In this document: piece by piece, positions 8,435 through 17,738 of the stretch
Layout: each line of letters opens with the position of its first letter
Position numbering within the stretch: position 1 is the first letter of the stretch
Origin: Actinomycetota bacterium
Lineage (GTDB): Bacteria; Actinomycetota; Acidimicrobiia; Acidimicrobiales; Acidimicrobilacustridaceae
NCBI GenBank assembly: GCA_005787345.1
Contig: SYBH01000048.1
Location: forward strand, 1-38,973
Length of the DNA stretch: 38,973 bases
Direction of reading: 5' to 3'
Made by a program: the position numbers and the translations under genes
The notes under the pieces: model-generated
Database searches by the model: none
The model's input: the letters and a program-made list of their open reading frames with translations, nothing else
What the model was told of the DNA's origin: nothing

Positions 8435-9236
8435 GAGGCATCCGTCTGCGGATATCAGCCTGAAGTGATGCGTCGAACTCGGCGACGATGATCGTGTCGT
8501 CGCTGGGTCCGGCGTCGGCCAAGACGCGACCCCATGCATCAATGATGAGTGAATGCCCATAACGGTCGATGCCGTCGGGGCTGGTTCCCCATTGCGCGGC
8601 GGCAATGATCATCGTTTGATTTTCCACTGCGCGCGCTCGTAACAACAGTTCCCAATGATCCCGCCCGGTAGTCGCTGTGAATGCTGCAGGTACAACGATG
8701 ATGTCGGCGCCTTGCAAGGTTTCGTCGTGGAAAAGTTCTGGGAAGCGCAGGTCATAACAAATCGTCAGGCCGACACGAATGCTGGCATCGCTGATCTCTA
8801 TGTCAACAACGGTCGAAGTGGTTCCGGCGCGAAAGGTGTCGGACTCTTTGGAGCGTGCACCTTCAACGTCCACATCGAACATATGGATCTTGCGGTAACT
8901 GCCGAGCAGCGAACCGTCGGAACCCACGGCGATCGAGGTGTTGTAGAGCGTCTGGGCATCGTTGGGGTCGCGCTCAACGAATGAGCCCGCAACGATGGCA
9001 CAGTGATTGTGGACAGCGGTTTGCTGGGCCCATGCAAGAGTTGGTCCGTCGAGAGGTTCAGCAGCACCACGCATTGCCGAGGTGCGACCAAGCGACGCAA
9101 AAAGTTCCGGAAGAACAACCAGGCCAGCGCCTTCATGAGCCGCAGACTGAACAGCCACTGTTGCCCGCGCGAAATTGTCGGTTGTGTCGGCTGAACACTG
9201 AAGCTGCACCGCTGCAACGTTCATTTCGCTCGCCAT
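8424..9236 (-). CDS. Carbon-nitrogen hydrolase, Nit1/Nit2-like amidase
   Basis: A nitrilase-superfamily amidase of 270 residues with the catalytic triad E44 (VVLPELFAS), K116 (GSYRKIHMFDVD) and C160 (GLTICYDLRFPELF). SYRKIHMFDVD and KESDTFRAG are typical of the Nit1/Nit2 branch, whose known members hydrolyse deaminated glutathione or omega-amides such as alpha-ketoglutaramate. N-carbamoylputrescine amidase belongs to the same superfamily and would suit the nearby polyamine locus, but the motifs fit Nit better. The gene overlaps the upstream nadD-like gene by 16 bases, so the two are co-transcribed and probably coupled. Confidence 0.88.
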   Translation of the reverse strand: MASEMNVAAVQLQCSADTTDNFARATVAVQSAAHEGAGLVVLPELFASLGRTSAMRGAAEPLDGPTLAWAQQTAVHNHCAIVAGSFVERDPNDAQTLYNTSIAVGSDGSLLGSYRKIHMFDVDVEGARSKESDTFRAGTTSTVVDIEISDASIRVGLTICYDLRFPELFHDETLQGADIIVVPAAFTATTGRDHWELLLRARAVENQTMIIAAAQWGTSPDGIDRYGHSLIIDAWGRVLADAGPSDDTIIVAEFDASLQADIRRRMPLSR

Positions 9237-9772
9237 TCCTCTCGTCCGGCTCGAACATCGGTGGCCGACACCGGGTGATGAGACGGGTCGGTGTCGAGGA
9301 TGACGACGTCAACACCTACCGGAGGATCAGCGGAAGCATCTTCGCCAGGCATTGTCCACGGAGGTCGCGCGGCGAGCGCAACGAGTGGGAGCCGCTGAAG
9401 TGCTTCGTTGCGGGCGTCAGGACCTGCGTACCAAACTGGGTCCAGCACCTGGTGCCACTTGTCGGCACCGAGAATGATGACCTCGTAGCCCTCGGCGATA
9501 TCGGCGACGAGACTGTGGGGAGTCATGGTCACGCCAATGCGAGCGTTGCCACTCGAAATAGCAGTCAGTTCGGCCATACGGTCATCGATCGGCCTGAGCC
9601 GGGAGTCGTCCTTGCCTAACGTACGAGCCGATAGTGCGAAATCGACGCGGTCGAGACCGAGTTGTGCAATCGCAGTTTCGGCCAGATGCACATGGGCAAT
9701 AGTGGGCGGATCAAAGGAGCCCGGGTACACGGCTCGGCGCGGTAGCGGCGGTGTTGTGTGATCAGAACCCAC
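9221..9772 (-). CDS. NadD-like nicotinate-nucleotide adenylyltransferase
   Basis: A 183-residue nucleotidyltransferase of the NadD/CoaD fold. The first strand and nucleotide loop read AVYPGSFDPPTIAHVHLAE (14-32), where T-I-A-H stands for the usual H-x-x-H motif; the second His (H27) is kept and the first is Thr24, a common variant. The C-terminal HPVSATDVRAGREEW matches the ISST-x-IR motif that binds ATP phosphates. VIILGADKWHQVLDP is the acceptor-binding region. Whether it makes NAD or adenylylates another nucleotide is not certain, since it is short for NadD and lies far from obg/rsfS. The GTG start at 9772 follows a TAGCCT box by 6 bases. Confidence 0.75.
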   Translation of the reverse strand: MGSDHTTPPLPRRAVYPGSFDPPTIAHVHLAETAIAQLGLDRVDFALSARTLGKDDSRLRPIDDRMAELTAISSGNARIGVTMTPHSLVADIAEGYEVIILGADKWHQVLDPVWYAGPDARNEALQRLPLVALAARPPWTMPGEDASADPPVGVDVVILDTDPSHHPVSATDVRAGREEWRAK

Positions 9773-9778
9773 AGGATG

Positions 9779-9784
9779 AGGCTA
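9779..9784 (-). promoter_or_regulatory. Leaderless -10 box of the nadD-like gene
   Basis: TAGCCT on the minus strand, exactly 6 bases before the GTG at 9772. The same hexamer at the same spacing precedes the genes starting at 29168 and 37210, so it is unlikely to be chance. Confidence 0.6.
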
Positions 9785-9807
9785 GCGATCGTGGGAGACT
9801 CAAACCC

Positions 9808-11034
9808 ATGAGAAGCCCGTTTCTTCATCCCTTTGCCCGTCCGGGAGCCGCAGCCGAGGAGTTCATCACCATTGCACGTGGTGAAGGTGCGCTGGTGTGG
9901 GACAACCAGGAGAACGAGTACATCGATGCACTGGCCAGCCTTTGGTATTGCAACGTAGGTCATGGTCGGTGGGAGATCGTCGACCAGGTTGCGTCGCAGA
10001 TGGCGGTGCTCGAGAACTACAACACCTTCGACATTTTCACGAATGAGACCGTTGAAACCTTTGCTGCATTTGTTGCTGCAGCAGCGCCGATGGATGACAG
10101 CCGCATCTTTTTCACATCGTCAGGTTCTGAGGCTGTCGAGACAGCGCTCAAACTGGCACGGCTTACGCACTCTTTAAAGGGCGATGTGCAACGCACGGAG
10201 TTCGTGGGACGCGTGAACTCGTATCACGGTGTCGCGTATGGCGGTGTATCGGTGCAAGGTCTGCCGCTTAATCAACAGGGCTTTGGTCCGCTACTCGACA
10301 CGGTGCATCAGGTGTCAGCTCACGACATTGAAGATGTCGAGAAACTGTTCGAACGTTCGGGATCCACAATCGCTGCTGTCATCACCGAACCAGTGCAGGG
10401 TGCTGGCGGTGTGTATCCGCCGGTTGACGGCTACCTCACTCGATTGCGCGAGCTTTGCGACGAGTACGGCGTGCTGTTGATTTTCGATGAGGTCATTACC
10501 GGCTTCGGTCGCTTGGGTTCATGGTTTGCAGCGTCACACTTTGGCGTTGTGCCCGACATGATTACGTTCGCGAAGGGCTGCACGTCTGGCTACTTGCCAC
10601 TTGGCGGTGTTGTAGTGGGCGAAGCGGTGCTCGATGTGCTCGAAGCCGACCCCACCTTCATCCTTCGACACGGTTACACCTACAGCGGCCATCCGTCAGC
10701 ATGTGCTGCAGCTCTTGCAAATACGGCAATCTTGTTGGAAGAGAACTTGTTTGATCGCGTGCCGGTTATTGCGGAGCGAATCGGAGGCGGACTCAGCGCT
10801 TTAGCGGCAACCGGTGCGATTGTTGAAGCTCGCGGTATGGGTGGTATCTGGAGCGCAGAACTTCAGCCCGGCCTTGCCGCTCCGGCAGTACGCAACGAAA
10901 TGTTGAAGCGCGGTGTGATCGCACGACCAATTGGACTTTCCGTCATCGCGTTCTGCCCACCATTCGTCACAACTGATGCACAACTCGACCAATGCGTGGT
11001 TGCGCTGAGCGAGTCAATCGCCGCGTTGTCGTGA
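9808..11034 (+). CDS. Class III PLP-dependent aminotransferase (first)
   Basis: An omega-aminotransferase of fold type I, 408 residues. The PLP-binding lysine is K256 ([16 protein letters not shown]). The cofactor aspartate is in [13 protein letters not shown], the phosphate loop is [16 protein letters not shown], and [15 protein letters not shown] is the subunit-interface motif. The probable role is transfer of an amino group from a diamine or beta/gamma-amino acid to pyruvate or 2-oxoglutarate. Its place beside alanine dehydrogenase and the polyamine transporter favours a putrescine- or beta-alanine-type donor, but specificity cannot be read directly. I chose the ATG at 9808, the only one close to the family N-terminus; GGGAG lies 10 bases upstream. 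It is divergent from nadD across 35 bases. Confidence 0.88.
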   Translation: MRSPFLHPFARPGAAAEEFITIARGEGALVWDNQENEYIDALASLWYCNVGHGRWEIVDQVASQMAVLENYNTFDIFTNETVETFAAFVAAAAPMDDSRIFFTSSGSEAVETALKLARLTHSLKGDVQRTEFVGRVNSYHGVAYGGVSVQGLPLNQQGFGPLLDTVHQVSAHDIEDVEKLFERSGSTIAAVITEPVQGAGGVYPPVDGYLTRLRELCDEYGVLLIFDEVITGFGRLGSWFAASHFGVVPDMITFAKGCTSGYLPLGGVVVGEAVLDVLEADPTFILRHGYTYSGHPSACAAALANTAILLEENLFDRVPVIAERIGGGLSALAATGAIVEARGMGGIWSAELQPGLAAPAVRNEMLKRGVIARPIGLSVIAFCPPFVTTDAQLDQCVVALSESIAALS

Positions 11035-11065
11035 TGTGGTGTGAAGCGTCGTGAGTTGATTTGAG

Positions 11066-12208
11066 TCAGACGGCCGGGAGCGCTATTTCCGGTTCGACGA
11101 ACGATTTTGCGAGTGCTTCAGCAACTGCAGCATTCGTAACGCAACCGCTCGCGGTATTGAGACCCTTGGCCAGCGCGGAATCGCGTCGCACGGCTTTTGC
11201 AGCACCGAAGCGCGCCAGTTCGGTGAGATAGGGGAGTGTTGCGTTGGTGAGTGCGTTTGTTGAGGTGTGCGGTACTGCGCCGGGCATATTGCCAACCGCG
11301 TAATGCACTACCCCGTGCTTCACGAAGGTGGGGTCTGAATGGGTTGTCTCGTGAGAGGTTTCTATGCAACCGCCTTGATCGATGGCGATATCGATCACGA
11401 CTGCTCCGGGTTTCATTGTTCGGATCATGTCTTCGCTTACGACGATTGGCGCACGGCCACCGGGAACAAGCACGGCGCCGATGACAAGGTCGGCGTCGGC
11501 TACCGATCGTTCGACCGCCCCGCGATTCGAGGTGATGGTGGTGATGCGACCCATCTGAATCTGATCAACATGGCGAAGGCGGTCGATGTTCTTGTCGAGT
11601 AGGTCGACCTCGGCTTCAAGGCCAGCGGCCATCCATGCCGCATTCCAGCCAACGTTGCCAGCCCCGAGCACAACAACGCGCGCTGGCCGAACCCCAGGAG
11701 CGCCGCCAAGCAGCACGCCGCGACCGCCGTTATGGCGTTCGAGGAAATGAGCACCGATCTGCACGCTCATGCGACCAGCGACTTCGCTCATCGGGGCGAG
11801 AAGGGGAAGCGAACCGTCGGCCAGTTGTACTGTCTCGTAGGCGATGGCCGTGACATTGCTGGCAAGAAGCGCGTCGGCGACTTTGGGATACGCGGCAAGG
11901 TGTAGGTAGGTGAAAAGGATGAGGCCAGGACGGAAGTACGGAAACTCAGATGCGAGTGGTTCTTTCACTTTGCAGATGAGTTCGGCCCGTTCCCACACTT
12001 CACCTGCGGTATTGACGATGACAGCTCCCGCACGTTGATAGTCCTCATCTGGGATTGATGAATCGATACCAGCATCTTTTTCGACAAGGACTGTGGCCCC
12101 GGCATGGAGAAGTTCGCGAACTCCATCGGGAGTGATGGCGACGCGATGTTCTTCTTTTTTGGTCTCGCGGGGTACTCCAACGGTGAGCGAGACCGAAGCG
12201 GGATTCAT
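11066..12208 (-). CDS. ald: Alanine dehydrogenase
   Basis: NAD-dependent oxidative deamination of L-alanine to pyruvate and ammonium (reversible). The 380 residues match the family: GVPRETKKEEHRVAITPDGV with substrate-binding R22, then K82 (ICKVKEPL) and the catalytic H103 (LFTYLHLAAYP), equivalent to K75 and H96 of the well-studied enzymes. The Rossmann NAD motif is VVVLGAGNVGWNAA, and DIAIDQGGCIETSHETTHSD is the conserved nucleotide-side loop. Its ATG overlaps the stop of the upstream aminotransferase (ATGA), so the two enzymes are made together. This suggests that the aminotransferase uses pyruvate as acceptor and Ald regenerates pyruvate. Confidence 0.95.
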   Translation of the reverse strand: MNPASVSLTVGVPRETKKEEHRVAITPDGVRELLHAGATVLVEKDAGIDSSIPDEDYQRAGAVIVNTAGEVWERAELICKVKEPLASEFPYFRPGLILFTYLHLAAYPKVADALLASNVTAIAYETVQLADGSLPLLAPMSEVAGRMSVQIGAHFLERHNGGRGVLLGGAPGVRPARVVVLGAGNVGWNAAWMAAGLEAEVDLLDKNIDRLRHVDQIQMGRITTITSNRGAVERSVADADLVIGAVLVPGGRAPIVVSEDMIRTMKPGAVVIDIAIDQGGCIETSHETTHSDPTFVKHGVVHYAVGNMPGAVPHTSTNALTNATLPYLTELARFGAAKAVRRDSALAKGLNTASGCVTNAAVAEALAKSFVEPEIALPAV

Positions 12209-13599
12209 GTCAGTGCCACCGGGGTTCCCGCTGAGGCAAGGATGTCGATTGCTTCTTCAAGGGCGATTCGTACGATGCGCTCAATTTCGTCGAACTCGGC
12301 CTGGCCCGCGATGAGTGGTGGAGACAACTGAATAACGGGATCACCTCGATCGTCGGCTCGGCAAACGAGTCCGAGTTCAAGGAGTCGCTTCGACAAGTGG
12401 CCCCGCAACAACAACTCCGCTTCATCAGCAGTAAACGTTTCGCGAGTAGCGGCATTCTTCACGAGTTCGATGCCATAGAAGTACCCCATGCCTCGCACAT
12501 CGCCCACGATCGGAAGATCGCGAAGCTTTTCGAGCGTGGACCGGAACGCAGCTTCATTTTCGAGAACGTGTTCAATGAGGTGTTCGTTTTCGATCACATC
12601 AAGATTGGCCATAGCGACGGCACAACTCACCGGATGGCCGGCGAACGTAAATCCGTGAAGGAACGAAACGCCCTCCGCCTTAAACGGCTCGGCGATGCGA
12701 TCGCTCACGATCATTGTCCCGAGGGGCGAATAGCCCGACGTGAGTCCTTTGGCGGAGGTAATGATGTCGGGCACGTAGCCCAGTCGATCGCAGGCGAACA
12801 TTGAGCCAAGACGACCCCATGCGCAAATGGTTTCGTCGCTGATCATGAAAATGCCGTAGCGATCGCAGATCTCGCGTACACGAGCGAAGTAGTCGTTGGG
12901 AGCGGTGAAACAGCCACCGGCGTTCTGCACTGGTTCAACGAAGACGCACGCAACGGTGTCGGGGCCTTCTCGCAGAATCATCGTTTCGATGTCGTCAGCG
13001 CAGGCGAGGTTGCAAGCGCTTTCGTTCGAACACATGGTGCAGCGATACCGGTTGGTATTTGCTGCGCGACCAACACCAGGCACGAGTGGTTCGAACATCT
13101 GTCGGAATGCGGGTACGCCGGTAAGCGAAAGTGCACCCATCGTGGTGCCGTGATACGCGAGATATCGAGTGATGGCTTTCGTGCGTAATGGCTGTCCGCT
13201 GAGTTTGAAGTACTGACGCGCGAGCTTCCATGCTGACTCCACCGCTTCGCCACCGCCGGTGGTGAAGAACACGCGATTGAGATCGCCGGGGGCAAGGTTC
13301 GCGAGACGCGCCGCCAGTTCGATCGCGTTGGGGTGGGCGTAGGTCCAAACGGGAAAGAACTCAAGCGTTGCTGCTTGTTTCGCAGCGGCTTCGCCGAGTT
13401 CGGAGCGGCCGTGGCCGATCTGCACAGTAAAAAGTCCGGCGAGTCCGTCGAGGTAACGCTTGCCATCGACGTCCCAAACCGAGCAGCCTTCACCGCGTTC
13501 CATGATGGGAGCGCCGCCGTCTCCGGGGTCAAGCCTGCTGAAGTGTCCCCAAAGGTGGGACTGGGCGAGCTGTCGGAGTTCCGCAGGGGTCCGGCTCAT
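12205..13599 (-). CDS. Class III PLP-dependent aminotransferase (second), pyruvate type
   Basis: A 464-residue omega-amino acid/diamine:pyruvate aminotransferase-like protein. PLP lysine K284 (DIITSAKGLTSGYSPLG), cofactor aspartate D255 (FMISDETICAWGR), phosphate loop FFTTGGGEAVESAWKLAR, and the interface motif FTFAGHPVSCAVAMAN. A loop with four cysteines (C187, C190, C196, C200 in RCTMCSNESACNLACADD) resembles a Cys-rich loop in some relatives. Translational coupling to ald and a position directly downstream of the polyamine transporter genes suggest that it removes an amino group from an imported diamine or its product. CGGGAG lies about 8 bases before the ATG. Confidence 0.88.
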   Translation of the reverse strand: MSRTPAELRQLAQSHLWGHFSRLDPGDGGAPIMERGEGCSVWDVDGKRYLDGLAGLFTVQIGHGRSELGEAAAKQAATLEFFPVWTYAHPNAIELAARLANLAPGDLNRVFFTTGGGEAVESAWKLARQYFKLSGQPLRTKAITRYLAYHGTTMGALSLTGVPAFRQMFEPLVPGVGRAANTNRYRCTMCSNESACNLACADDIETMILREGPDTVACVFVEPVQNAGGCFTAPNDYFARVREICDRYGIFMISDETICAWGRLGSMFACDRLGYVPDIITSAKGLTSGYSPLGTMIVSDRIAEPFKAEGVSFLHGFTFAGHPVSCAVAMANLDVIENEHLIEHVLENEAAFRSTLEKLRDLPIVGDVRGMGYFYGIELVKNAATRETFTADEAELLLRGHLSKRLLELGLVCRADDRGDPVIQLSPPLIAGQAEFDEIERIVRIALEEAIDILASAGTPVALT

Positions 13600-13655
13600 G
13601 GTGTGCTCCCGAGAGAGGCCGGCCGAGAATCGGACGTGCCGTTGATCGTGTGCTG

Positions 13656-13684
13656 ATTCTTGCCCGACGAAAGCGATTCAGCAA
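13656..13684 (-). promoter_or_regulatory. Possible promoter before the second aminotransferase
   Basis: On the minus strand TTGCTG (13679-13684) and AAGAAT (13656-13661) are separated by 17 bases, an acceptable -35/-10 layout, in the 106-base gap between potC-like and the aminotransferase. It would start transcription about 50 bases before the ATG. Both boxes are imperfect; read-through from the transporter genes is equally possible. Confidence 0.3.
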
Positions 13685-13692
13685 CGAACTTT

Positions 13693-13712
13693 GGTCAGGA
13701 AGCGGTCAGGAA
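13693..13712. repeat. Short direct repeat at the potC-like 3' end
   Basis: GGTCAGGAA occurs at 13693-13701 and 13704-13712, an 11-base period (one helical turn). It spans the potC-like stop codon. It may be a protein binding site or chance; nothing else supports a function. Confidence 0.25.
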
Positions 13713-14530
13713 TCGCTCAGGCCAGCGAGTTTTTGTGCTCTGCGGTTGTTGAAGATCACCAAAAGCGCCGCCAGGACGATGCTGATGATGAGTAGAGCGG
13801 TCGAGAAGACGTTGATCTGCACGGGGATCTTTGAGCGCTTCATGTTCCAAATCTGTATGGGAAAGGTGTTGTCCAGACCCGAATTCAGGTACGTGATGAT
13901 GAAGTCATCAAGCGACAGCGCAAAGGTGAGCATTGCGGCGGCGACGACACCGGGAGCGATGAGCGGCAAGGTCACCTTGTAGAAGGTGCGCAGCGCTGAA
14001 GCGCCGAGGTCGAGGGAGGCTTCTTCCAGTCGCCAATCGAATCCGCGAATGCGTGCGCGCACGGTGGTGGCTACGTAACTCACCGAGAACATCACCTGAG
14101 CGATGACGATGGTGAGGAACCCCCGTGACCAGTTGATGGACACGAATAACGTGAGGAGCGAAAAGCCGAGGACGATCTCGGGCATTGTGAGCGGGAGGAT
14201 GAGGATCGCGCCGATTGTGCCTTTGGCCCGGAACTTGTACTTCACCATGGCCAAGCCCATGAGTGTGCCCAGCACGGTGGCAATGACAGTGACGACAACG
14301 GCAATTTTGAGACTGAAGATGAGCGCATCAGTCAGTTCGGGATACTTGAACGGATCAGTCCAACCGGAAAGCGAAAACTTGTTCCAGACGTAGTTGTATT
14401 TCCCGGTTGGTTCGTTGAAGGAATAGATGACTGTGACGAGGATTGGCGTGAACAGGAATAGCAGGCCGAATACAGCCCACACCCACAGCGAGACGCGTCC
14501 GATGGCGCGCAACCAATTGGGCGGATTCAT
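13706..14530 (-). CDS. potC: Polyamine ABC transporter permease, PotC-like
   Basis: An inner-membrane permease of a spermidine/putrescine-type ABC importer, 274 residues with about six membrane segments (the first at about 13-37, VWAVFGLLFLFTPILVTVIY). The EAA loop that contacts the ATPase is EEASLDLGASALRTFYKVTL (168-187), close to the usual E-A-A-x3-G pattern. The C-terminus matches PotC/PotI permeases (FALSLDDFIITYLNSG). The ATG overlaps the potB-like stop (ATGA). It is last of four transporter genes in the order ATPase, binding lipoprotein, PotB, PotC. PotC is assigned by order and by the SLDDF block; substrate specificity is inferred from the locus. Confidence 0.88.
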   Translation of the reverse strand: MNPPNWLRAIGRVSLWVWAVFGLLFLFTPILVTVIYSFNEPTGKYNYVWNKFSLSGWTDPFKYPELTDALIFSLKIAVVVTVIATVLGTLMGLAMVKYKFRAKGTIGAILILPLTMPEIVLGFSLLTLFVSINWSRGFLTIVIAQVMFSVSYVATTVRARIRGFDWRLEEASLDLGASALRTFYKVTLPLIAPGVVAAAMLTFALSLDDFIITYLNSGLDNTFPIQIWNMKRSKIPVQINVFSTALLIISIVLAALLVIFNNRRAQKLAGLSDS

Positions 14531-15411
14531 GCGATTTCCTCGGTACCCAATAAGCGCGCATACACAATGACGCCGACGAGGATCATCGCCATGAGCATGA
14601 ACGACAAGGCCGAGAGTTCAGGTCGGAAAAATTCCTTACCAAAGTTCTTTTCGATGATCTGGCCGATCATGACGGTGCGGTCAGAACCCAAGAGTTCCGA
14701 GTTCACGAAGTCGCCTGCCGCAGGAATGAACGTGAGGAGTGTTCCGGCGAAGAGGCCAGGGAGCGAGAGGCGGAGAGTGATTTTTCGAAACGCTCTTGCT
14801 GGCGACGAGTAGAGATCAGCAGCGGCATCGAGCAGGTGGCGATCCAACTTTTCGAGACTCACGTAAATGGGCAGCACCATGAACGGTAAGAAGTTGTAGG
14901 TGAGCGCGGCCACCACCGCGAAGGGCGAGCCGAGGATGCCTTGGCTGTCGTTCAGTATGCCGATTGATTGCAAAATGCCAACAACGGGGCCGTTATCGAA
15001 CAACAGAATTTTCCACGACAGCGTGCGCACGAGGTAGGTCACGAAGAACGGAAGAATCACGAGTGCAAGAAAGAGGTTCTTGTATTTGCCTCCCTTCGTG
15101 GCAATGACATAGGCCAACGGGTAGCCGATGATGATCGCGGCGAGGGTTGAGATCGTTGCGTACACGAATGTACGGATGATCACCGTCGAGTTGTCGGAGA
15201 TCACCGTTGAGTAATTCGACAATCCGCCGTCTTGTAGCGATAAGCGTCCGAGACTGAAAAGCGGAAAGACGAAAAAGATCAGCAGCCATAGACCGCCGGG
15301 AGCAATGAGCAACCAGGGCGTGAACCACCGCCGTGCCGCCACGCCGGTGTCGTCCCCGCCGTTTTCACGGCGAGGGCGACGAAAGCGCGACGGCGCAGCG
15401 GCAGCGGTCAT
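14527..15411 (-). CDS. potB: Polyamine ABC transporter permease, PotB-like
   Basis: The first membrane subunit of the importer, 294 residues. A basic, cytoplasmic N-terminus (SRFRRPRRENGG) is followed by six predicted membrane segments, the first at about 31-53 (LLIAPGGLWLLIFFVFPLF). The EAA-type loop is DAAADLYSSPARAFRKITL (194-213). IPAAGDFVNSELLG is the conserved PotB/PotH segment after it. The start lies 9 bases after the lipoprotein stop, and the 3' end overlaps potC by 4 bases, consistent with a single operon. It would pair with PotC to form the channel. Confidence 0.88.
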   Translation of the reverse strand: MTAAAAPSRFRRPRRENGGDDTGVAARRWFTPWLLIAPGGLWLLIFFVFPLFSLGRLSLQDGGLSNYSTVISDNSTVIIRTFVYATISTLAAIIIGYPLAYVIATKGGKYKNLFLALVILPFFVTYLVRTLSWKILLFDNGPVVGILQSIGILNDSQGILGSPFAVVAALTYNFLPFMVLPIYVSLEKLDRHLLDAAADLYSSPARAFRKITLRLSLPGLFAGTLLTFIPAAGDFVNSELLGSDRTVMIGQIIEKNFGKEFFRPELSALSFMLMAMILVGVIVYARLLGTEEIA

Positions 15412-15420
15412 TGAGGGGTG

Positions 15421-16584
15421 TTACTGCTCGGTCGCGGCAACGAATGCACGCTCTACTTCTTCGGCGACATCGGCACTGATGACATCAAACTCGTACAACG
15501 GCGGAGTTGCCGGCGGAACGATGAAGGGGCTGGCCTGTGCGGCAGCTGTCATGTACTTCTCGGCGCCGGCAACTGGCGGGATGTACAAGATGCTTTCGTA
15601 CAGCGGGCCAGCAACGGCGGGGTCGTAGACGTAGTTGAGGAGTTTGTTCGCGCCCTCGGGGTTCTTGGCGCCAACGGGGATCATTGCGTTGTCGACCCAC
15701 AGCATTCCGCCCTGACTCGGGATGACCCATTCGAGGCCCGGATTATCGGCCTGTAGCTGTGCGACATCGCCGGACCATGCAACGGCAATCCAGGTATCGC
15801 CTAGTGCGAGATCTTCGGTGTAGCTATTGCCAGTGACCTTCTTGAACTGACCTGCGTCGCGGGCCTTTTCAATCTTGTCGACTGCGGCAAGCATTTGCGT
15901 TGTGGTTCCGGTGGTCGGATTAGCGCCCATTCCAAGCATGGTGAGGCCAACGGTGTCGCGCATTTCGTCAAGAATCGTGACCTTGCCTTTGAACTTGGGG
16001 TCGAAGATGGCATTGACGTCGGTGATCTTTCCGCCGACTTTGTCAGGCCAGTAGGCGAGACCGGTTTGACCAACGGCCCACGGAATCGACTTCGCACGTC
16101 CTGGATCCCATGATGGGTTGGCAAGGCGAGAGATCACGTTCTTCTTATTCGGGAATGCGGCGCTGTCTAGCGGTTGCACCAGATTGGCGCCGATGTAGGC
16201 AGCAGCGTTCCATGACGTAAGCACGATGAGGTCGGCGCCGATTCCTTGGCCCTTTTCGAGCGTTGCTTGGTACTTCGTGTTGAACGACTCGTTGCCGTCG
16301 ATGCTGTTTCGGTAATCAACCTTGATACCGGTTGAAGACGTGAAGCCCTTCAGCGTTGCCGAGGTGCTGGGCTCATCGCCTTCGATATAGAGCGGCCAGT
16401 TCAGAACGGTGATGCCATCGCTGCTGCCACCACTGCTGCCCGAGTCAGAACTACATGCAGCAAGAAGTGTTGGGCCCATAGCAAGTCCCCCGAGGGCGAG
16501 TCCGCCCATGCCGAGGAATCGACGACGCGACGTTCGTTGCTGGGCCATGGCCTCAAGGAGTTCGGGGTCGATTGGTTTGGTCAT
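15421..16584 (-). CDS. potD: Polyamine-binding lipoprotein, PotD-like
   Basis: The extracytoplasmic substrate-binding protein of the importer, 387 residues. The N-terminus has a twin-arginine-like stretch (TSRRRFLGMGG, 18-28), a hydrophobic core and the lipobox LAAC with Cys44, so it is probably exported folded by Tat and anchored as a lipoprotein. A Ser/Gly-rich linker follows. The body is a two-lobed solute-binding domain of the PotD/PotF group (VLNWPLYIEGDE, IVLTSWNAAAYIG, VGQTGLAYWPDKVGG, IAVAWSGDVAQLQADNPGLE). I chose the ATG at 16584, with GGAGG 7 bases upstream, one base after the ATPase stop region. The open frame extends further into potA, but that part is not PotD-like. Confidence 0.9.
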   Translation of the reverse strand: MTKPIDPELLEAMAQQRTSRRRFLGMGGLALGGLAMGPTLLAACSSDSGSSGGSSDGITVLNWPLYIEGDEPSTSATLKGFTSSTGIKVDYRNSIDGNESFNTKYQATLEKGQGIGADLIVLTSWNAAAYIGANLVQPLDSAAFPNKKNVISRLANPSWDPGRAKSIPWAVGQTGLAYWPDKVGGKITDVNAIFDPKFKGKVTILDEMRDTVGLTMLGMGANPTTGTTTQMLAAVDKIEKARDAGQFKKVTGNSYTEDLALGDTWIAVAWSGDVAQLQADNPGLEWVIPSQGGMLWVDNAMIPVGAKNPEGANKLLNYVYDPAVAGPLYESILYIPPVAGAEKYMTAAAQASPFIVPPATPPLYEFDVISADVAEEVERAFVAATEQ

Positions 16585-16586
16585 GG

Positions 16587-17738
16587 TCAGTCCTCCAGTA
16601 ATTGCGGTTGTTGGTTGGGAGCAGATGGCAGAACGCAAGCGGCGCTCTGCGTCCACGAAGCCCACACGCTGTCGCCAGGGCGAAGAAGCGGAAGGTCGGC
16701 ATCGGGATCGACATTGGCGATGATCGGCGAACCGTCGGCTGCTTCGAGCGCGAGTCGAACGATCGGGCCTTGGAACGCGAGGTCGGAGACGGTTGCGTTC
16801 ACTGATTGGTCGACACCAGTTTCTGATGTCGGTTGCGTAAGCGAGATTGAGATGCGCTCGGGCCGGACCATGAGCGTTGCCATTGATCCGACAGCGAGTG
16901 TTGAATCTCCGCAGGAGCCACCAAGACAAGCCCCCCCGAGTGCAGTCACTCGCGTTGTACCTGTCGTGTGTTCAGTAACGGTTGCTGGCCAGAGGTTTGC
17001 TTGTCCGATGAACCCGGCAACGAACTCGCTTGCGGGGTTGTCATAGATCTCGGCGGGGGTACCGATTTGTTCGACGCGACCATCGGACATGACAGCGATG
17101 CGGTCACTCATAGTGAGCGCTTCTTCTTGATCATGGGTGACATAGACGAACGTGATGCCAACCTCGCGCTGGATGCGTTTGAGTTCGAATTGCATGGCGT
17201 GACGAAGTTTGAGGTCGAGTGCACCGAGAGGTTCGTCAAGCAGTAGTGCCTTGGGAAGGTTGACCAGAGCACGAGCAAGTGCCACGCGCTGTTGCTGACC
17301 GCCAGAAAGTTGGGCGGGCCGGCGACTTGCGAAATCGGTCAGGCGGACGACCTCGAGCATTTCGGTGACGCGCTTTTTGATTGTGGCCTTGTCCACGTTT
17401 TTTGACTGTGGTCCGAAGGCCACGTTGTCGAACACGTTCATGTGAGGGAACAGCGCGTACTGCTGGAAGACGGTGTTGACGTCGCGCTTATTCGGCGGCA
17501 CCTTTGAAACATCGACACCATCGAGACGTACGGCACCGCTGGTGGGTTGTTCGAAGCCAGCAATCATTCGCAGCGTCGTGGTTTTGCCACAACCAGATGG
17601 GCCGAGCATTGAGAAGAACTCGCCTTGACCAATCGAGAAATCAACATCGTCGACCGCGACGAACTCGCCGAATCGCTTCACGACATGATCGATCTCGATA
17701 ACTGGAGCCGAAAGGTCGGCCGCAGTAGGAGACGTCAT
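16587..17738 (-). CDS. potA: Polyamine ABC transporter ATPase, PotA-like
   Basis: The cytoplasmic ATPase of the importer, 383 residues. Walker A GPSGCGKT (46-53), Q-loop QQYALFPHM, signature LSGGQQQ (144-150), Walker B ALLLDEP (164-170) and H-loop [10 protein letters not shown] are all intact. A C-terminal TOBE-type regulatory domain (about 255-370) follows. It is the first gene of the minus-strand transporter operon and is divergent from the PatD-like dehydrogenase gene, with a 229-base shared control region. The potD start follows its stop by two bases. Confidence 0.92.
   Translation of the reverse strand: MTSPTAADLSAPVIEIDHVVKRFGEFVAVDDVDFSIGQGEFFSMLGPSGCGKTTTLRMIAGFEQPTSGAVRLDGVDVSKVPPNKRDVNTVFQQYALFPHMNVFDNVAFGPQSKNVDKATIKKRVTEMLEVVRLTDFASRRPAQLSGGQQQRVALARALVNLPKALLLDEPLGALDLKLRHAMQFELKRIQREVGITFVYVTHDQEEALTMSDRIAVMSDGRVEQIGTPAEIYDNPASEFVAGFIGQANLWPATVTEHTTGTTRVTALGGACLGGSCGDSTLAVGSMATLMVRPERISISLTQPTSETGVDQSVNATVSDLAFQGPIVRLALEAADGSPIIANVDPDADLPLLRPGDSVWASWTQSAACVLPSAPNQQPQLLED

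Noticed and set aside
16585-16929. N-terminal extension of the PotD-like protein
   Set aside because: The extra residues overlap potA; the signal with lipobox and the GGAGG site place the start at 16584.
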